Source of the DNA: Lachnospiraceae bacterium
Lineage (GTDB): Bacteria; Bacillota; Clostridia; Lachnospirales; Lachnospiraceae
Direction of reading: 5' to 3'
Assembly: GCA_017412265.1 (NCBI GenBank)
Contig: JAFPYK010000147.1
Location: forward strand, 1 to 12,170
Length of the DNA stretch: 12,170 nucleotides
Shown here: one piece after another, positions 6,325 through 12,170 of the stretch
Numbering within the stretch: position 1 is the first letter of the stretch
Layout of the letters: every line of letters begins with the position of its first letter
Made by a program: the position numbers and the translations under genes
Notes under the pieces: model-generated
Databases searched by the model: none
What the model saw: the letters and a program-made list of their open reading frames with translations, nothing else
What the model was told of the DNA's origin: nothing

Positions 6325-6365
6325 ACAGATTGAAAAAAGTCTTCTCACAAAGATTCTCAATCTGT
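6325..6365. promoter_or_regulatory. 9-bp dyad upstream of the livH promoter
   Basis: ACAGATTGA (6325-6333) and TCAATCTGT (6357-6365) are perfect inverted repeats separated by 23 nt, immediately upstream of the livH -35. Its position suits an activator or repressor site. No regulator gene is present in the window to link it to. Confidence 0.35.
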
Positions 6366-6404
6366 CATATTCTGTCGATTCTTATCTGATCTATCACTTT
6401 CCCT

Positions 6405-6576
6405 CAAAACACAGGGCACCCCTCTCGTCTGGTAAGGGGCTCGCCCAGGGGCCCATACGTCCCGCCAGCCGGCTTCTCGCCCCGCAGGACGCTCCAGGCC
6501 CAGCTCCAATCCCCCGGCCCCTTCGCGTCCCCGCCCAACCTCACGCGTCCCCAGCCAATCACCTTCTCCCCCAACG
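6405..6576. other. Non-coding spacer with a C-rich plus strand
   Basis: The stretch between the livK1 terminator and the livH promoter region is strikingly C-rich on the plus strand (G-rich on the minus). It includes a partial 20-bp-period repeat with CGCGTCCCC at 6524-6532 and 6544-6552. I see no convincing gene. The minus strand has an open frame of under 60 codons, but it has no good start. Confidence 0.4.
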
Positions 6577-6617
6577 CAAAAAGGCTGCGAAAAACGATCT
6601 CTCGTTTTTCACAGCCT
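6577..6617 (-). terminator. Terminator of the proximal livK gene
   Basis: A 16-bp stem with one G-U pair (6582-6597 with 6602-6617, loop of 4) is followed on the minus strand by TTTTTGCG. It lies about 50 bases after the livK stop codon, so this livK mRNA probably ends here and the permease operon starts separately. Confidence 0.85.
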
Positions 6618-6665
6618 CTTCAGCCATTTCAATCGCCGCAGCCTGCGGCGCCCTCTCAGAGAGGA

Positions 6666-7898
6666 TTATTTGATCTCAACGAATGCCGGGTTCTCAGCGT
6701 CGCCGTTCCACTCCATGAAGAAGAAGTCACGCTCAACGTTACGCTCATCGTTCAGGGTGAAGGTACCGCCGATACCCTCGAAGGTAGCCTGGCCGCGATC
6801 GATGATTGCCTGACGCAGAACGTCGGGATCGGTAGACTCGCATGCATCAAATGCATCGAAGAGCCACCATGCAGCATCGTTCGCACGAAGGATGAAGTTA
6901 TCGATCGTAGCACCGTACTCCTTATCCGCCTGGTCAGCGAACTTGGTCAGTCTCTCGTTGGCGGGATCATAGAAGAAAGCGGTCATGAAGACAACATCCT
7001 TCGCAGCGTCGCCGGCCAGCTTCAGGGAGTCAACCGTGTAAGAAGAAGTGGTGATGATCACGCGGATATCCAGGTTCAGGTCACGGACCTGCTTTAAGAC
7101 CATGCCGCACTCGGTGTACTGGCCCATGTAGTACAGGGACTCAGCGCCGGCCTGTTTGATCTTGGTCAGAGCAGCGGAGAAGTCCTTGGTCTGGCCGATG
7201 ATGAAGGACTCGTTCGCAACAACCTCAAGGCCGTTCGCCTTCGCAGCGTTGACGAAGCCCTCGTCTACAGCAATACCCCAGTCGTTGTCGGAATAGATGG
7301 CAGCTACCTTCGAGGAACCGAAGACATCCTTCATGTAATCCGCAGCAACCTTTCCTTCGTAAACATTTACGTGGGAAAGACGGAAGGTGTAGTCATACAG
7401 CTTGACATAATCTGCATGAGAGCAGGAAGGGGAGATCGTAACAACCTTCTCCTCGTCCAGAACCTCTGCCATAGCGAATGCGCAGGTGGTAGAGAAAGGT
7501 CCGATGACACAGGCATAATCGCCGGCAGCAAGAATCTTGTTCGCGATGGAAGCAGCTTCCTTCGCATCGTTCTTGTCATCATACTCGTCAACAACAACCT
7601 GGGTGCCGCCGCGCGCATTGTACTCCTTGACAGCCATGTCAAGGCCTGCGTGGAACTGCTGGCCGTAATGAGCATTGTCACCGGTCAGAGGGCAAACCAG
7701 AGCGAGCTTTAAGGTCTCGGGCTTGTTGCTGGCTTCCTTGGTGGTATCCTGCTTCTCCTCGCCGCCGGACTTCGTGGTGGTCTCAGGAGCCTTCGTCGTG
7801 GTCTCGCCGCCCTCGGATTTTCCGCATCCGGTCAGGCATCCGATCGCAAGAACCAGGACAAGAAGGATAGCGATTGCATGTTTCATGATTTTCTTCAT
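6666..7898 (-). CDS. livK: LivK-type ABC substrate-binding lipoprotein (copy nearer livH)
   Basis: An extracellular lipid-anchored binding protein of the Peripla_BP_6 (LivK/LivJ) family that delivers ligand to LivH-LivM. It has 410 residues. A lipoprotein signal (MKKIMKH, hydrophobic core, LTGC) puts the lipidated cysteine at residue 25, then comes a Thr/Lys/Gly linker of about 35 residues, then the two-lobed domain starting at LKLALVCPLTGDNAHYGQQ. Typical blocks are ISPSCSHADY, AAIYSDNDWGIAVDEGF and SLYYMGQYTECGMV. ATG 7898 is chosen for its AAAGGAG site and signal peptide; the longer start at 7982 is not supported. It has its own promoter and terminator. The protein is very similar to the copy at 8312-9547, and the two differ most in the linker and the C-terminal lobe. 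The ligand cannot be assigned; branched-chain amino acids, other amino acids and small amides are all possible. Confidence 0.92.
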   Translation of the reverse strand: MKKIMKHAIAILLVLVLAIGCLTGCGKSEGGETTTKAPETTTKSGGEEKQDTTKEASNKPETLKLALVCPLTGDNAHYGQQFHAGLDMAVKEYNARGGTQVVVDEYDDKNDAKEAASIANKILAAGDYACVIGPFSTTCAFAMAEVLDEEKVVTISPSCSHADYVKLYDYTFRLSHVNVYEGKVAADYMKDVFGSSKVAAIYSDNDWGIAVDEGFVNAAKANGLEVVANESFIIGQTKDFSAALTKIKQAGAESLYYMGQYTECGMVLKQVRDLNLDIRVIITTSSYTVDSLKLAGDAAKDVVFMTAFFYDPANERLTKFADQADKEYGATIDNFILRANDAAWWLFDAFDACESTDPDVLRQAIIDRGQATFEGIGGTFTLNDERNVERDFFFMEWNGDAENPAFVEIK

Positions 7899-7935
7899 AC
7901 CCTTAATCTCCTTTCGGGAATTTGTTGATGCGTAA

Positions 7936-7964
7936 ATTATAACGCATACCGCCCCTTCTGTCCA
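7936..7964 (-). promoter_or_regulatory. Promoter of the proximal livK gene
   Basis: On the minus strand TGGACA (7964-7959), a 17-nt spacer and perfect TATAAT (7941-7936) give a strong sigma-A promoter with a leader of roughly 30 nt. A 6-bp dyad ATGCGT/ACGCAT (7928-7933, 7942-7947) is centred on the -10 and is a possible operator. Confidence 0.8.
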
Positions 7965-7988
7965 TGATATTTTTTCTTGCATATTGAA

Positions 7989-8012
7989 AAATGCCGTGTC
8001 ACTATGGCATTT
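7989..8012 (-). terminator. Weak hairpin upstream of the livK promoter
   Basis: AAATGCC/GGCATTT (7 bp, 10-nt loop) is followed on the minus strand by a short T run (GGCATTTTTC). It could be a weak terminator isolating the livK promoter from upstream transcription. Confidence 0.3.
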
Positions 8013-8056
8013 CCCCTGTTTTTTCTATAAGCATTCTCCCCTTTGTCAGGCTAAGA

Positions 8057-8101
8057 ACAGGCAAGGCCGGGAATCCGTTTCGGATTCCCGGCCTTGCCTG
8101 T
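8057..8101 (-). terminator. Perfect 21-bp stem-loop, likely terminator of the lost dehydrogenase gene
   Basis: Bases 8057-8077 are perfectly complementary to 8081-8101 with a loop of three bases. It starts 15 bases past the stop of the dehydrogenase remnant. On the minus strand it is followed by TTCTTAG, a poor U run, but the stem is exceptionally stable. It has no other gene to serve, so the natural reading is the old terminator of the dehydrogenase. Confidence 0.5.
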
Positions 8102-8116
8102 ATCATGCTTCCGGAT

Positions 8117-8188
8117 TTATCTGCGTGCGAGAGTCTCCCGGATCTCGACGTTGCCGGGCGCAGCCGCATATTTCACAAGCGCTTTCAT
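8117..8188 (-). pseudogene. N-terminal remnant of a zinc-dependent medium-chain alcohol dehydrogenase
   Basis: A 23-codon frame reads MKALVKYAAAPGNVEIRE and then five more residues (TLARR) to TAA. The first 18 residues are the characteristic start of zinc-binding sorbitol/threonine-type dehydrogenases (usual length about 340-350 residues). It has a good ribosome site, AAGGGAG, 7 nt before the ATG at 8188. After residue 18 the family pattern is lost, so nearly the whole gene, including all zinc ligands and the nucleotide-binding domain, is gone. A perfect 21-bp hairpin follows, which suggests an internal deletion that left the start, a few codons at the end and the terminator. The alternative is a leader peptide for livK, but the resemblance to the dehydrogenase N-terminus makes this less likely. 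Confidence 0.6.
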
Positions 8189-8231
8189 CAGACGCTCCCT
8201 TTCTTTCTTTTCAAAATACTGCATATAGAAA

Positions 8232-8259
8232 TTCTGCGGCCTGTTTCCAGGCCGCAGAA
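8232..8259 (-). terminator. Terminator of the distal livK gene
   Basis: A 12-bp perfect stem (8232-8243 with 8248-8259) with a GAAA loop on the minus strand is followed by TTTCTATAT. It lies about 50 bases past the livK stop codon, the same distance as the terminator of the other livK copy. Confidence 0.75.
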
Positions 8260-8311
8260 ATCTATTCGTCCTCCAGGCTCACACGGGAGCGGGATCAGAC
8301 GTGCTGTTCAA

Positions 8312-9547
8312 TTAGTCCTCGATCATAGTAAATCCAGGATTCTCCTTGTTGCCGTCCCACTTCATGAAGAAGAACTCACGCTCAACGTTACGCTCTTCGT
8401 TCAGCTGGAACCATCCGGAGATACCCATGATGCCCTCGCCGCCGACATCGCACAGGGTCTGCTTCAGAACATCAGGATCGGTGCTCTCGCACTTGTCAAA
8501 TGCTGCCTCGAACCACTTCGTCGCATCGTAAGCACGAAGGATGAAGTTATCGATCTTGGCATCATATCTTTCTTTCGCCTTCTTGGTGAACTCCACCTGG
8601 GCGGTGTTGTTAGGATCCTGTACGAAACCAGCCATGAAGACTACGCCTTCTGCAGCGTCACCGGCCAGCTCCAGGGACTCGATCTTATAAGAGGAGGTGG
8701 TGATCAGGCACTTGATGTCCATGTTCAGGTCACGAACCTGCTTTAACAGCATGCCGCACTCGGTGTACTGACCCATGTAGTATACGGACTCCGCACCGGC
8801 CTGTTTGATCTTGGTCAGCGTAGCGGAGAAGTCCTTGGTCTGTCCCATGATGAAGGACTCGTTGGCAACCACTTCCAGGCCGATCTTCTCAGCATGTTTG
8901 ACAAAGCCCTCATCCACAGCGATGCCCCAGTCGTTATCGGAGTAGATCGCCGCAACCTTGGTGGAGCCGAAGGTCTCCTTCATGTAGGTCGCTGCCATCT
9001 GGCCCTCGAAGACGTTAACATGGGAAAGACGGAACGTGTAGTCATACAGCTTAACATAATCTGCATGAGAGCAGGAAGGGGAGATCGTCACGATCTTCTC
9101 CTCATCCAGAACCTCTGCCATAGCAAATGCACAGGTGGTGGAGAAAGGTTCGATGACAACCGCATAGCCGCCGTCCGCCAGAATCTTGTTGGCGATGGAA
9201 GCTGCTTCCTTAGCATCGTTCTTGTCGTCGAACTCGTCGACCTTGATCTGAGTGCCGCCGAGCTCATTGTACTCCTCAACAGCCATCTCAACGCCGCGAT
9301 GGAACTGCTGGCCATACTGAGCGTTGTCGCCGGTCATCGGGCCAACCAGAGCGATACGAATCTCTGCAGGCTTGTTGCTGGCTTCCTTGGTGGTGTCTTC
9401 CTTCTGCCCATTGTCACTCTTCGTGGTGGTTTCGGGAGCCTTCGTCGTGGTCTCGCCGCCGCCCTGCTTAGAACAGCCGGTCAGGCATCCGATCGCAAGA
9501 ACCAGGACTAAAAGGATCGCAATCACGTGTTTCATAGTACTCTTCAT
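8312..9547 (-). CDS. livK: LivK-type ABC substrate-binding lipoprotein (second copy)
   Basis: A lipid-anchored binding protein, 411 residues, and a tandem paralogue of the gene at 6666-7898. The signal peptide is nearly the same (MKSTMKHVIAILLVLVLAIG then CLTGC), with the lipidated Cys at 25 and a Thr/Lys linker (GGGETTTKAPETTTKSDNG). The domain begins at IRIALVGPMTGDNAQYGQQ. In a hand comparison of about 160 residues from KIVTISPSCSHADY onward, roughly four in five positions are identical to the other copy. The changes rise toward the C-terminus (VVFMAGFVQDPNN here, VVFMTAFFYDPAN there), which would suit a changed ligand. ATG 9547 matches the paralogue and has AAAGGAG upstream; the TTG at 9571 is less likely. 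It has its own promoter and terminator, so its expression can differ from that of the first copy. Confidence 0.92.
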   Translation of the reverse strand: MKSTMKHVIAILLVLVLAIGCLTGCSKQGGGETTTKAPETTTKSDNGQKEDTTKEASNKPAEIRIALVGPMTGDNAQYGQQFHRGVEMAVEEYNELGGTQIKVDEFDDKNDAKEAASIANKILADGGYAVVIEPFSTTCAFAMAEVLDEEKIVTISPSCSHADYVKLYDYTFRLSHVNVFEGQMAATYMKETFGSTKVAAIYSDNDWGIAVDEGFVKHAEKIGLEVVANESFIMGQTKDFSATLTKIKQAGAESVYYMGQYTECGMLLKQVRDLNMDIKCLITTSSYKIESLELAGDAAEGVVFMAGFVQDPNNTAQVEFTKKAKERYDAKIDNFILRAYDATKWFEAAFDKCESTDPDVLKQTLCDVGGEGIMGISGWFQLNEERNVEREFFFMKWDGNKENPGFTMIED

Positions 9548-9580
9548 TCTCTCGATACTCCTTTCTTTCAAGACATTTTC

Positions 9581-9625
9581 GAGAATACATTTTTAGGCTG
9601 TCCCTATTATACCGCATGTATTCTC
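9581..9625. promoter_or_regulatory. 10-bp inverted repeat around the livK -10, possible operator
   Basis: GAGAATACAT (9581-9590) and ATGTATTCTC (9616-9625) are perfect inverted copies separated by 25 nt. One arm lies between -35 and -10 and the other just after the predicted transcript start, an ideal position for a repressor that blocks RNA polymerase. Confidence 0.45.
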
Positions 9626-9634
9626 ATCGGTCTA
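9606..9634 (-). promoter_or_regulatory. Promoter of the distal livK gene
   Basis: TAGACC (9634-9629), a 17-nt spacer and perfect TATAAT (9611-9606) on the minus strand. The block ATTCTTATAGAC-N16-GGTATAAT is identical in layout to the livH promoter. The predicted leader is about 50 nt. Confidence 0.75.
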
Positions 9635-9692
9635 TAAGAATATGCGTTTTATTCTGAAAAAAACTATATCAAAACGGCAGTCATGTAATAAT

Positions 9693-9723
9693 ATAGGCTG
9701 TGTTCTCACTGAACACAGCCTAT
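9693..9723 (-). terminator. Terminator of the ene-reductase gene
   Basis: A 13-bp perfect stem (9693-9705 with 9711-9723, loop of 5) starts 11 bases after the stop codon. The minus strand continues ATTATTACATG, A/T-rich but not a clean U run. It separates the reductase from the livK promoter. Confidence 0.65.
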
Positions 9724-9734
9724 TGCTCCACAGA

Positions 9735-11789
9735 TCATATCTTCATCGCCACTTCGTATGCCCTCCAGATGACCGTCCGAAGGTTGCCCACCTCCCTGCA
9801 GTCGCCGACCAGATGGGCCTTCCTGCCCTCGGCCGGAAGCGGTGCCGGCAGGTATCCGACCGAGCTGATCACACTGTCACAAGGGATCCTGATCTCCTCA
9901 TCTCCCCTCACACAGACGATCTCGCCGTCCCGGACCTCCTTCAGTCTCGTCTCCAGATAAACCGGCGTCTCATGCAGAGCAAACCACTCCCGCAGATACG
10001 AGCTGTTCGCCAGGCAGACGCCCTTCTGCGCGATCAGGTCGTCCTTCATTTCCACGATGAGAGGCTTCTTGCCCGAGAGCGCCAGCTCATACGCGATCTC
10101 ACAGCCCGTCAGGCCGCCGCCGATCACTGCGACTGTATCGCCCACCTCGGCGCCCCGCAGATACTCACAGGCCTCAACCGTCTTCTCAAATCCCGGCACA
10201 TTCTCGAAGACCCTCGGAACCGCGCCCGTCGCGATCACCAGCTCCCTGTCCGGGAACTCTGCAGCCGAAGAAATCTCGGTGTTCAGATGCACCTCGATGC
10301 CCAGACGGTCCATCTCCCGCCGGTACCACGCCAGCAGGTCCCGCAGCCGTCCCTTATAAGACTCCGCAGACGCCGCGATAAACGTCCCGCCAAGCTCCGG
10401 TCCCTTCTCGTAGATCACCGGCTCATGTCCGCGAAGCTTCAGCACTCTGGCCGTCTCCATACCGCCGATGCCTCCGCCGACGATCACAACTCTCTTCGGC
10501 TTCGCCGCGGGCTTGATATAATGCTTGTCCCACTGCATCGTCTCCGCGTTGACCGCACACCTTGCCAGCCCCAGGCTGTCCGAGAGCTCCTGGTCATTCG
10601 GAACGCCCTTATAGTGGCACATATTAAAACACCCGTTGTGGCAGAGAATGCAAGGCCGGATGTCCTCCTCCTGGTCATTAATCAGCTTCGTGATCCACTC
10701 CTGGTCCGCCAGGAAATTTCTCGCAAATCCCGCGCCGTCGATCCTTCCCGCAGCGATCGACTCCGCCGCCGCCACAGGATCCAGCCGCCCCGCGCAGACC
10801 ACCGGAATATCCACAAACTTCCGGATATGCTCCACATCCGCCAGGTTGCAGTTCTCCGGCATATAGATCGGCGGATGCGCCCAGTACCACGCATCATACG
10901 TGCCGTTATCGCAGTTTAACATATCATAGCCCGCGTCCTGCAGATACTTCGCGGCCCACTCGGACTCTTCCATATCGCGGCCGGCCTCGGTAAACTCCTC
11001 ACCCGGCAGCGCTCCCTCGCGGAAGCCCTTCGTCTTCGAGACCACGCTGTACCTCAGCGACACCGGGAAATCCGCCCCGCACGCACCCTTGATCGCCTGC
11101 ACGATCTCCGCCGCGAAGCGGTACCGGTTCTCCCTGGACCCGCCGTACGCATCCGTTCTCTTGTTCACATACGGCAGCGTAAACTGATCCAGCAGATAAC
11201 CCTCATGCACCGCGTGAATCTCCACGCCGTCGACCCCCGCCTCCTTAAGAAGCACCGCCGTCCTGGCAAATGCCTCCACAAACTCGTGGATTTCCTCCAC
11301 CGTCATCGCCCTGGAAGGCACCTTATCCGACCACCGGTTCGGGCTCGCACTCGCAGAAGCCGTGATCTTATCCAGATCCATCACAGGCTTCGCCGCCGCG
11401 CGCACCACCGGATTCGTGTAGATATTCTCCATCATCCTGGAGATCGTAAATGACCGCCCGAAGCCCGCCGTCAGCTGCACGAACAGCTTTGCACCCGTCT
11501 TGTGAAACTCCGGCATCCACCTCGCCAGATCCTTATACATCTTCTTGTTCTGATACAGCCACTGACCGAACATCGGATTGTACACCGGCTGGCAGCCCGG
11601 CAGCACCAGCCCGCAGTTGTTCTTCGCAACCCGCAGGATGAACTCCGCACCCGCCTTGTCAAAATGATTCTTCTCCATCCAGCCCAGCAGATTGGTTCCG
11701 CCCATGGAGGTCAGAACAAAACGATTCTTGATCTCACAGTTTCCGATCTTCCACGGAGTCAGTAAAGGCTTCAGTTCCTGTTTCATCAT
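9735..11789 (-). CDS. Old-Yellow-Enzyme-family FAD/FMN/4Fe-4S ene-reductase (2,4-dienoyl-CoA reductase-like)
   Basis: A cytosolic NAD(P)H-dependent flavoenzyme of the FadH/BaiCD/enoate-reductase group, which reduces activated C=C bonds using FMN, FAD and one 4Fe-4S cluster. It has 684 residues, near the family size of 640-690. The FMN TIM barrel (about 5-375) contains GVDGVEIHAVHEGYLLDQF (185-203), with catalytic-type histidines, and NKRTDAYGGSRENRYRF. Cluster ligands are Cys380, Cys383, Cys387 and probably Cys411; the last gap is 23 residues against 11 in E. coli FadH. The FAD domain starts with VVIVGGGIGGMETA (434-447), the NAD(P)H domain has VAVIGGGLTGCEIA (553-566), and the end VGDCREVGNLRTVIWRAYEVA closes the FAD site. 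There are two adjacent ATGs; 11789 is given, but 11786 fits GGGAG spacing equally well. Its natural substrate (enoate, dienoyl-CoA, bile acid or other) cannot be told. Confidence 0.88.
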   Translation of the reverse strand: MMKQELKPLLTPWKIGNCEIKNRFVLTSMGGTNLLGWMEKNHFDKAGAEFILRVAKNNCGLVLPGCQPVYNPMFGQWLYQNKKMYKDLARWMPEFHKTGAKLFVQLTAGFGRSFTISRMMENIYTNPVVRAAAKPVMDLDKITASASASPNRWSDKVPSRAMTVEEIHEFVEAFARTAVLLKEAGVDGVEIHAVHEGYLLDQFTLPYVNKRTDAYGGSRENRYRFAAEIVQAIKGACGADFPVSLRYSVVSKTKGFREGALPGEEFTEAGRDMEESEWAAKYLQDAGYDMLNCDNGTYDAWYWAHPPIYMPENCNLADVEHIRKFVDIPVVCAGRLDPVAAAESIAAGRIDGAGFARNFLADQEWITKLINDQEEDIRPCILCHNGCFNMCHYKGVPNDQELSDSLGLARCAVNAETMQWDKHYIKPAAKPKRVVIVGGGIGGMETARVLKLRGHEPVIYEKGPELGGTFIAASAESYKGRLRDLLAWYRREMDRLGIEVHLNTEISSAAEFPDRELVIATGAVPRVFENVPGFEKTVEACEYLRGAEVGDTVAVIGGGLTGCEIAYELALSGKKPLIVEMKDDLIAQKGVCLANSSYLREWFALHETPVYLETRLKEVRDGEIVCVRGDEEIRIPCDSVISSVGYLPAPLPAEGRKAHLVGDCREVGNLRTVIWRAYEVAMKI

Positions 11790-11841
11790 CGTATCTCCCT
11801 TATCATCCATCACGTTGCCCGAGCCAGGCTCCCTGCCCATG

Positions 11842-11870
11842 ATTATACCACAGAAGCACCAACGCAAAAA
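11842..11870 (-). promoter_or_regulatory. Probable promoter of the ene-reductase gene
   Basis: A perfect TATAAT (11847-11842 on the minus strand) is preceded by TGG, an extended -10. The -35 position (TTTTTG) is poor and overlaps the T run of the upstream terminator. The leader is about 45 nt. Confidence 0.55.
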
Positions 11871-11904
11871 GACCGGGACTGCACGAAATCTCGTACAGTC
11901 CCGG
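11866..11904 (-). terminator. Terminator of the FGGY kinase gene
   Basis: A 14-bp stem with one G-U pair (11873-11886 with 11891-11904, loop of 4) is followed on the minus strand by CTTTTTGCG. It lies about 80 bases after the kinase stop codon. Confidence 0.85.
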
Positions 11905-11984
11905 CTGGAAATGCGTGTCCTGAAACATTTTCGTGATACGCCCCTGGATCCACTCTGCGCCGCGCCCGAAGTCCTCCGGCGGCC

Positions 11985-12170
11985 TTACGGGTACAGTGCA
12001 AGCACCGCATCCCTCAGTCGCATATACTCCTCGTAATTCTCCCCGTAATCCTCCTCCGGATTCGGATCGAAGCTGCGGCTGCAGCGGTAGAAGCGCTCCG
12101 CGTCCTTGAACACCATGTCGCCCACGCCGATGGCCGAGAGCAGAGCCGCGCCAAAGCAGGCCGACTCATT
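11985..12170 (-). CDS. FGGY-family carbohydrate kinase, C-terminal fragment cut by the window edge
   Basis: The last 61 residues of a protein that continues beyond the right edge. The frame reads NESACFGAALLSAIGVGDMVF, then FDPNPEEDYGENYEEYMRL and ends LALYP. Two elements match the C-terminus of FGGY sugar kinases (xylulokinase, gluconokinase, ribulokinase group): the small-residue helix of the type EAAALGAALLAAVGAG that lines the ATP site, and the FxPNPE...YEEY.RLY closing helix. These enzymes phosphorylate pentoses, hexonates or polyols with ATP in the cytosol; the sugar cannot be assigned from this part. It is followed by a strong terminator, so it is probably not co-transcribed with the ene-reductase. 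Confidence 0.75.
   Translation of the reverse strand, partial: NESACFGAALLSAIGVGDMVFKDAERFYRCSRSFDPNPEEDYGENYEEYMRLRDAVLALYP

Larger units (their letters stand above)
7899..8311 (-). other. Spacer between the two livK genes
   Basis: This 413-base gap holds, in transcription order, the terminator of the distal livK, the dehydrogenase remnant, the perfect 21-bp hairpin, a weak hairpin, and the promoter of the proximal livK. I see no other gene in it. Confidence 0.7.

Noticed and set aside
6400..6576. A minus-strand open frame of about 58 codons, rich in Trp and Gly, in the C-rich block
   Set aside because: A G-rich strand contains few stop codons by composition, there is no well-spaced start, the frame begins in the terminator tail, and the peptide resembles nothing I know.
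7989..8188. Leader-peptide attenuation control of the proximal livK
   Set aside because: A short frame followed by a terminator hairpin fits the layout, but livK has its own strong promoter downstream, the peptide has no run of regulatory codons, and it matches a dehydrogenase N-terminus instead.
9642..10919. A 425-codon plus-strand frame opposite the ene-reductase
   Set aside because: It is an Arg/His/Leu-rich translation of the antisense strand of a recognisable enzyme gene, typical of GC-biased third positions.

Overview
The window looks like the chromosome of a Gram-positive, Clostridia-type anaerobe, most likely Lachnospiraceae-like. The grounds are moderately GC-rich coding, strong AAGGAG-type ribosome sites, consensus TATAAT promoters, lipoprotein solute-binding proteins with Thr/Lys-rich linkers, and a flavin/iron-sulfur ene-reductase of the type common in gut anaerobes. 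This placement is inference from style and gene content. Every recognised gene is on the minus strand, so transcription runs from right to left.

Right to left: (1) The C-terminal 61 codons of an FGGY-family sugar kinase run off the right edge (11985-12170) and end in a strong terminator. (2) A 684-residue Old-Yellow-Enzyme/2,4-dienoyl-CoA-reductase-type oxidoreductase (FMN barrel, 4Fe-4S cysteines, FAD/NAD(P)H domains) has its own promoter and terminator. (3) Two close livK paralogues, each apparently monocistronic with its own promoter and terminator, flank a 23-codon remnant of a zinc alcohol dehydrogenase. (4) A livH-livM-livG-livF operon encodes the two permeases and two ATPases of a branched-chain-amino-acid-type (HAAT family) ABC importer. 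It starts from a consensus promoter behind a leader of about 190 nt. (5) A repeat- and hairpin-rich spacer follows. (6) An L-2-amino-thiazoline-4-carboxylate hydrolase-family protein and (7) garR (tartronate semialdehyde reductase) come next. (8) An IS200-type insertion element with only tnpA lies at the left edge, beside a run of short hairpins.

Functionally, the core is a complete ABC importer with two alternative binding proteins, followed by two small-molecule enzymes and preceded by an ene-reductase and a kinase. The HAAT annotation does not fix the substrate, and the neighbouring enzymes suggest it may not be an ordinary branched-chain amino acid. The livH and livK2 promoters share the same layout, which argues for co-regulation.

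I did not find a defence system, CRISPR array, phage or clearly new multi-gene machine. The most unusual items are the hairpin array beside the IS200 element, the repeated GC-rich element between livF and the hydrolase gene, the dehydrogenase remnant between the livK copies, and the dyads at the liv promoters.
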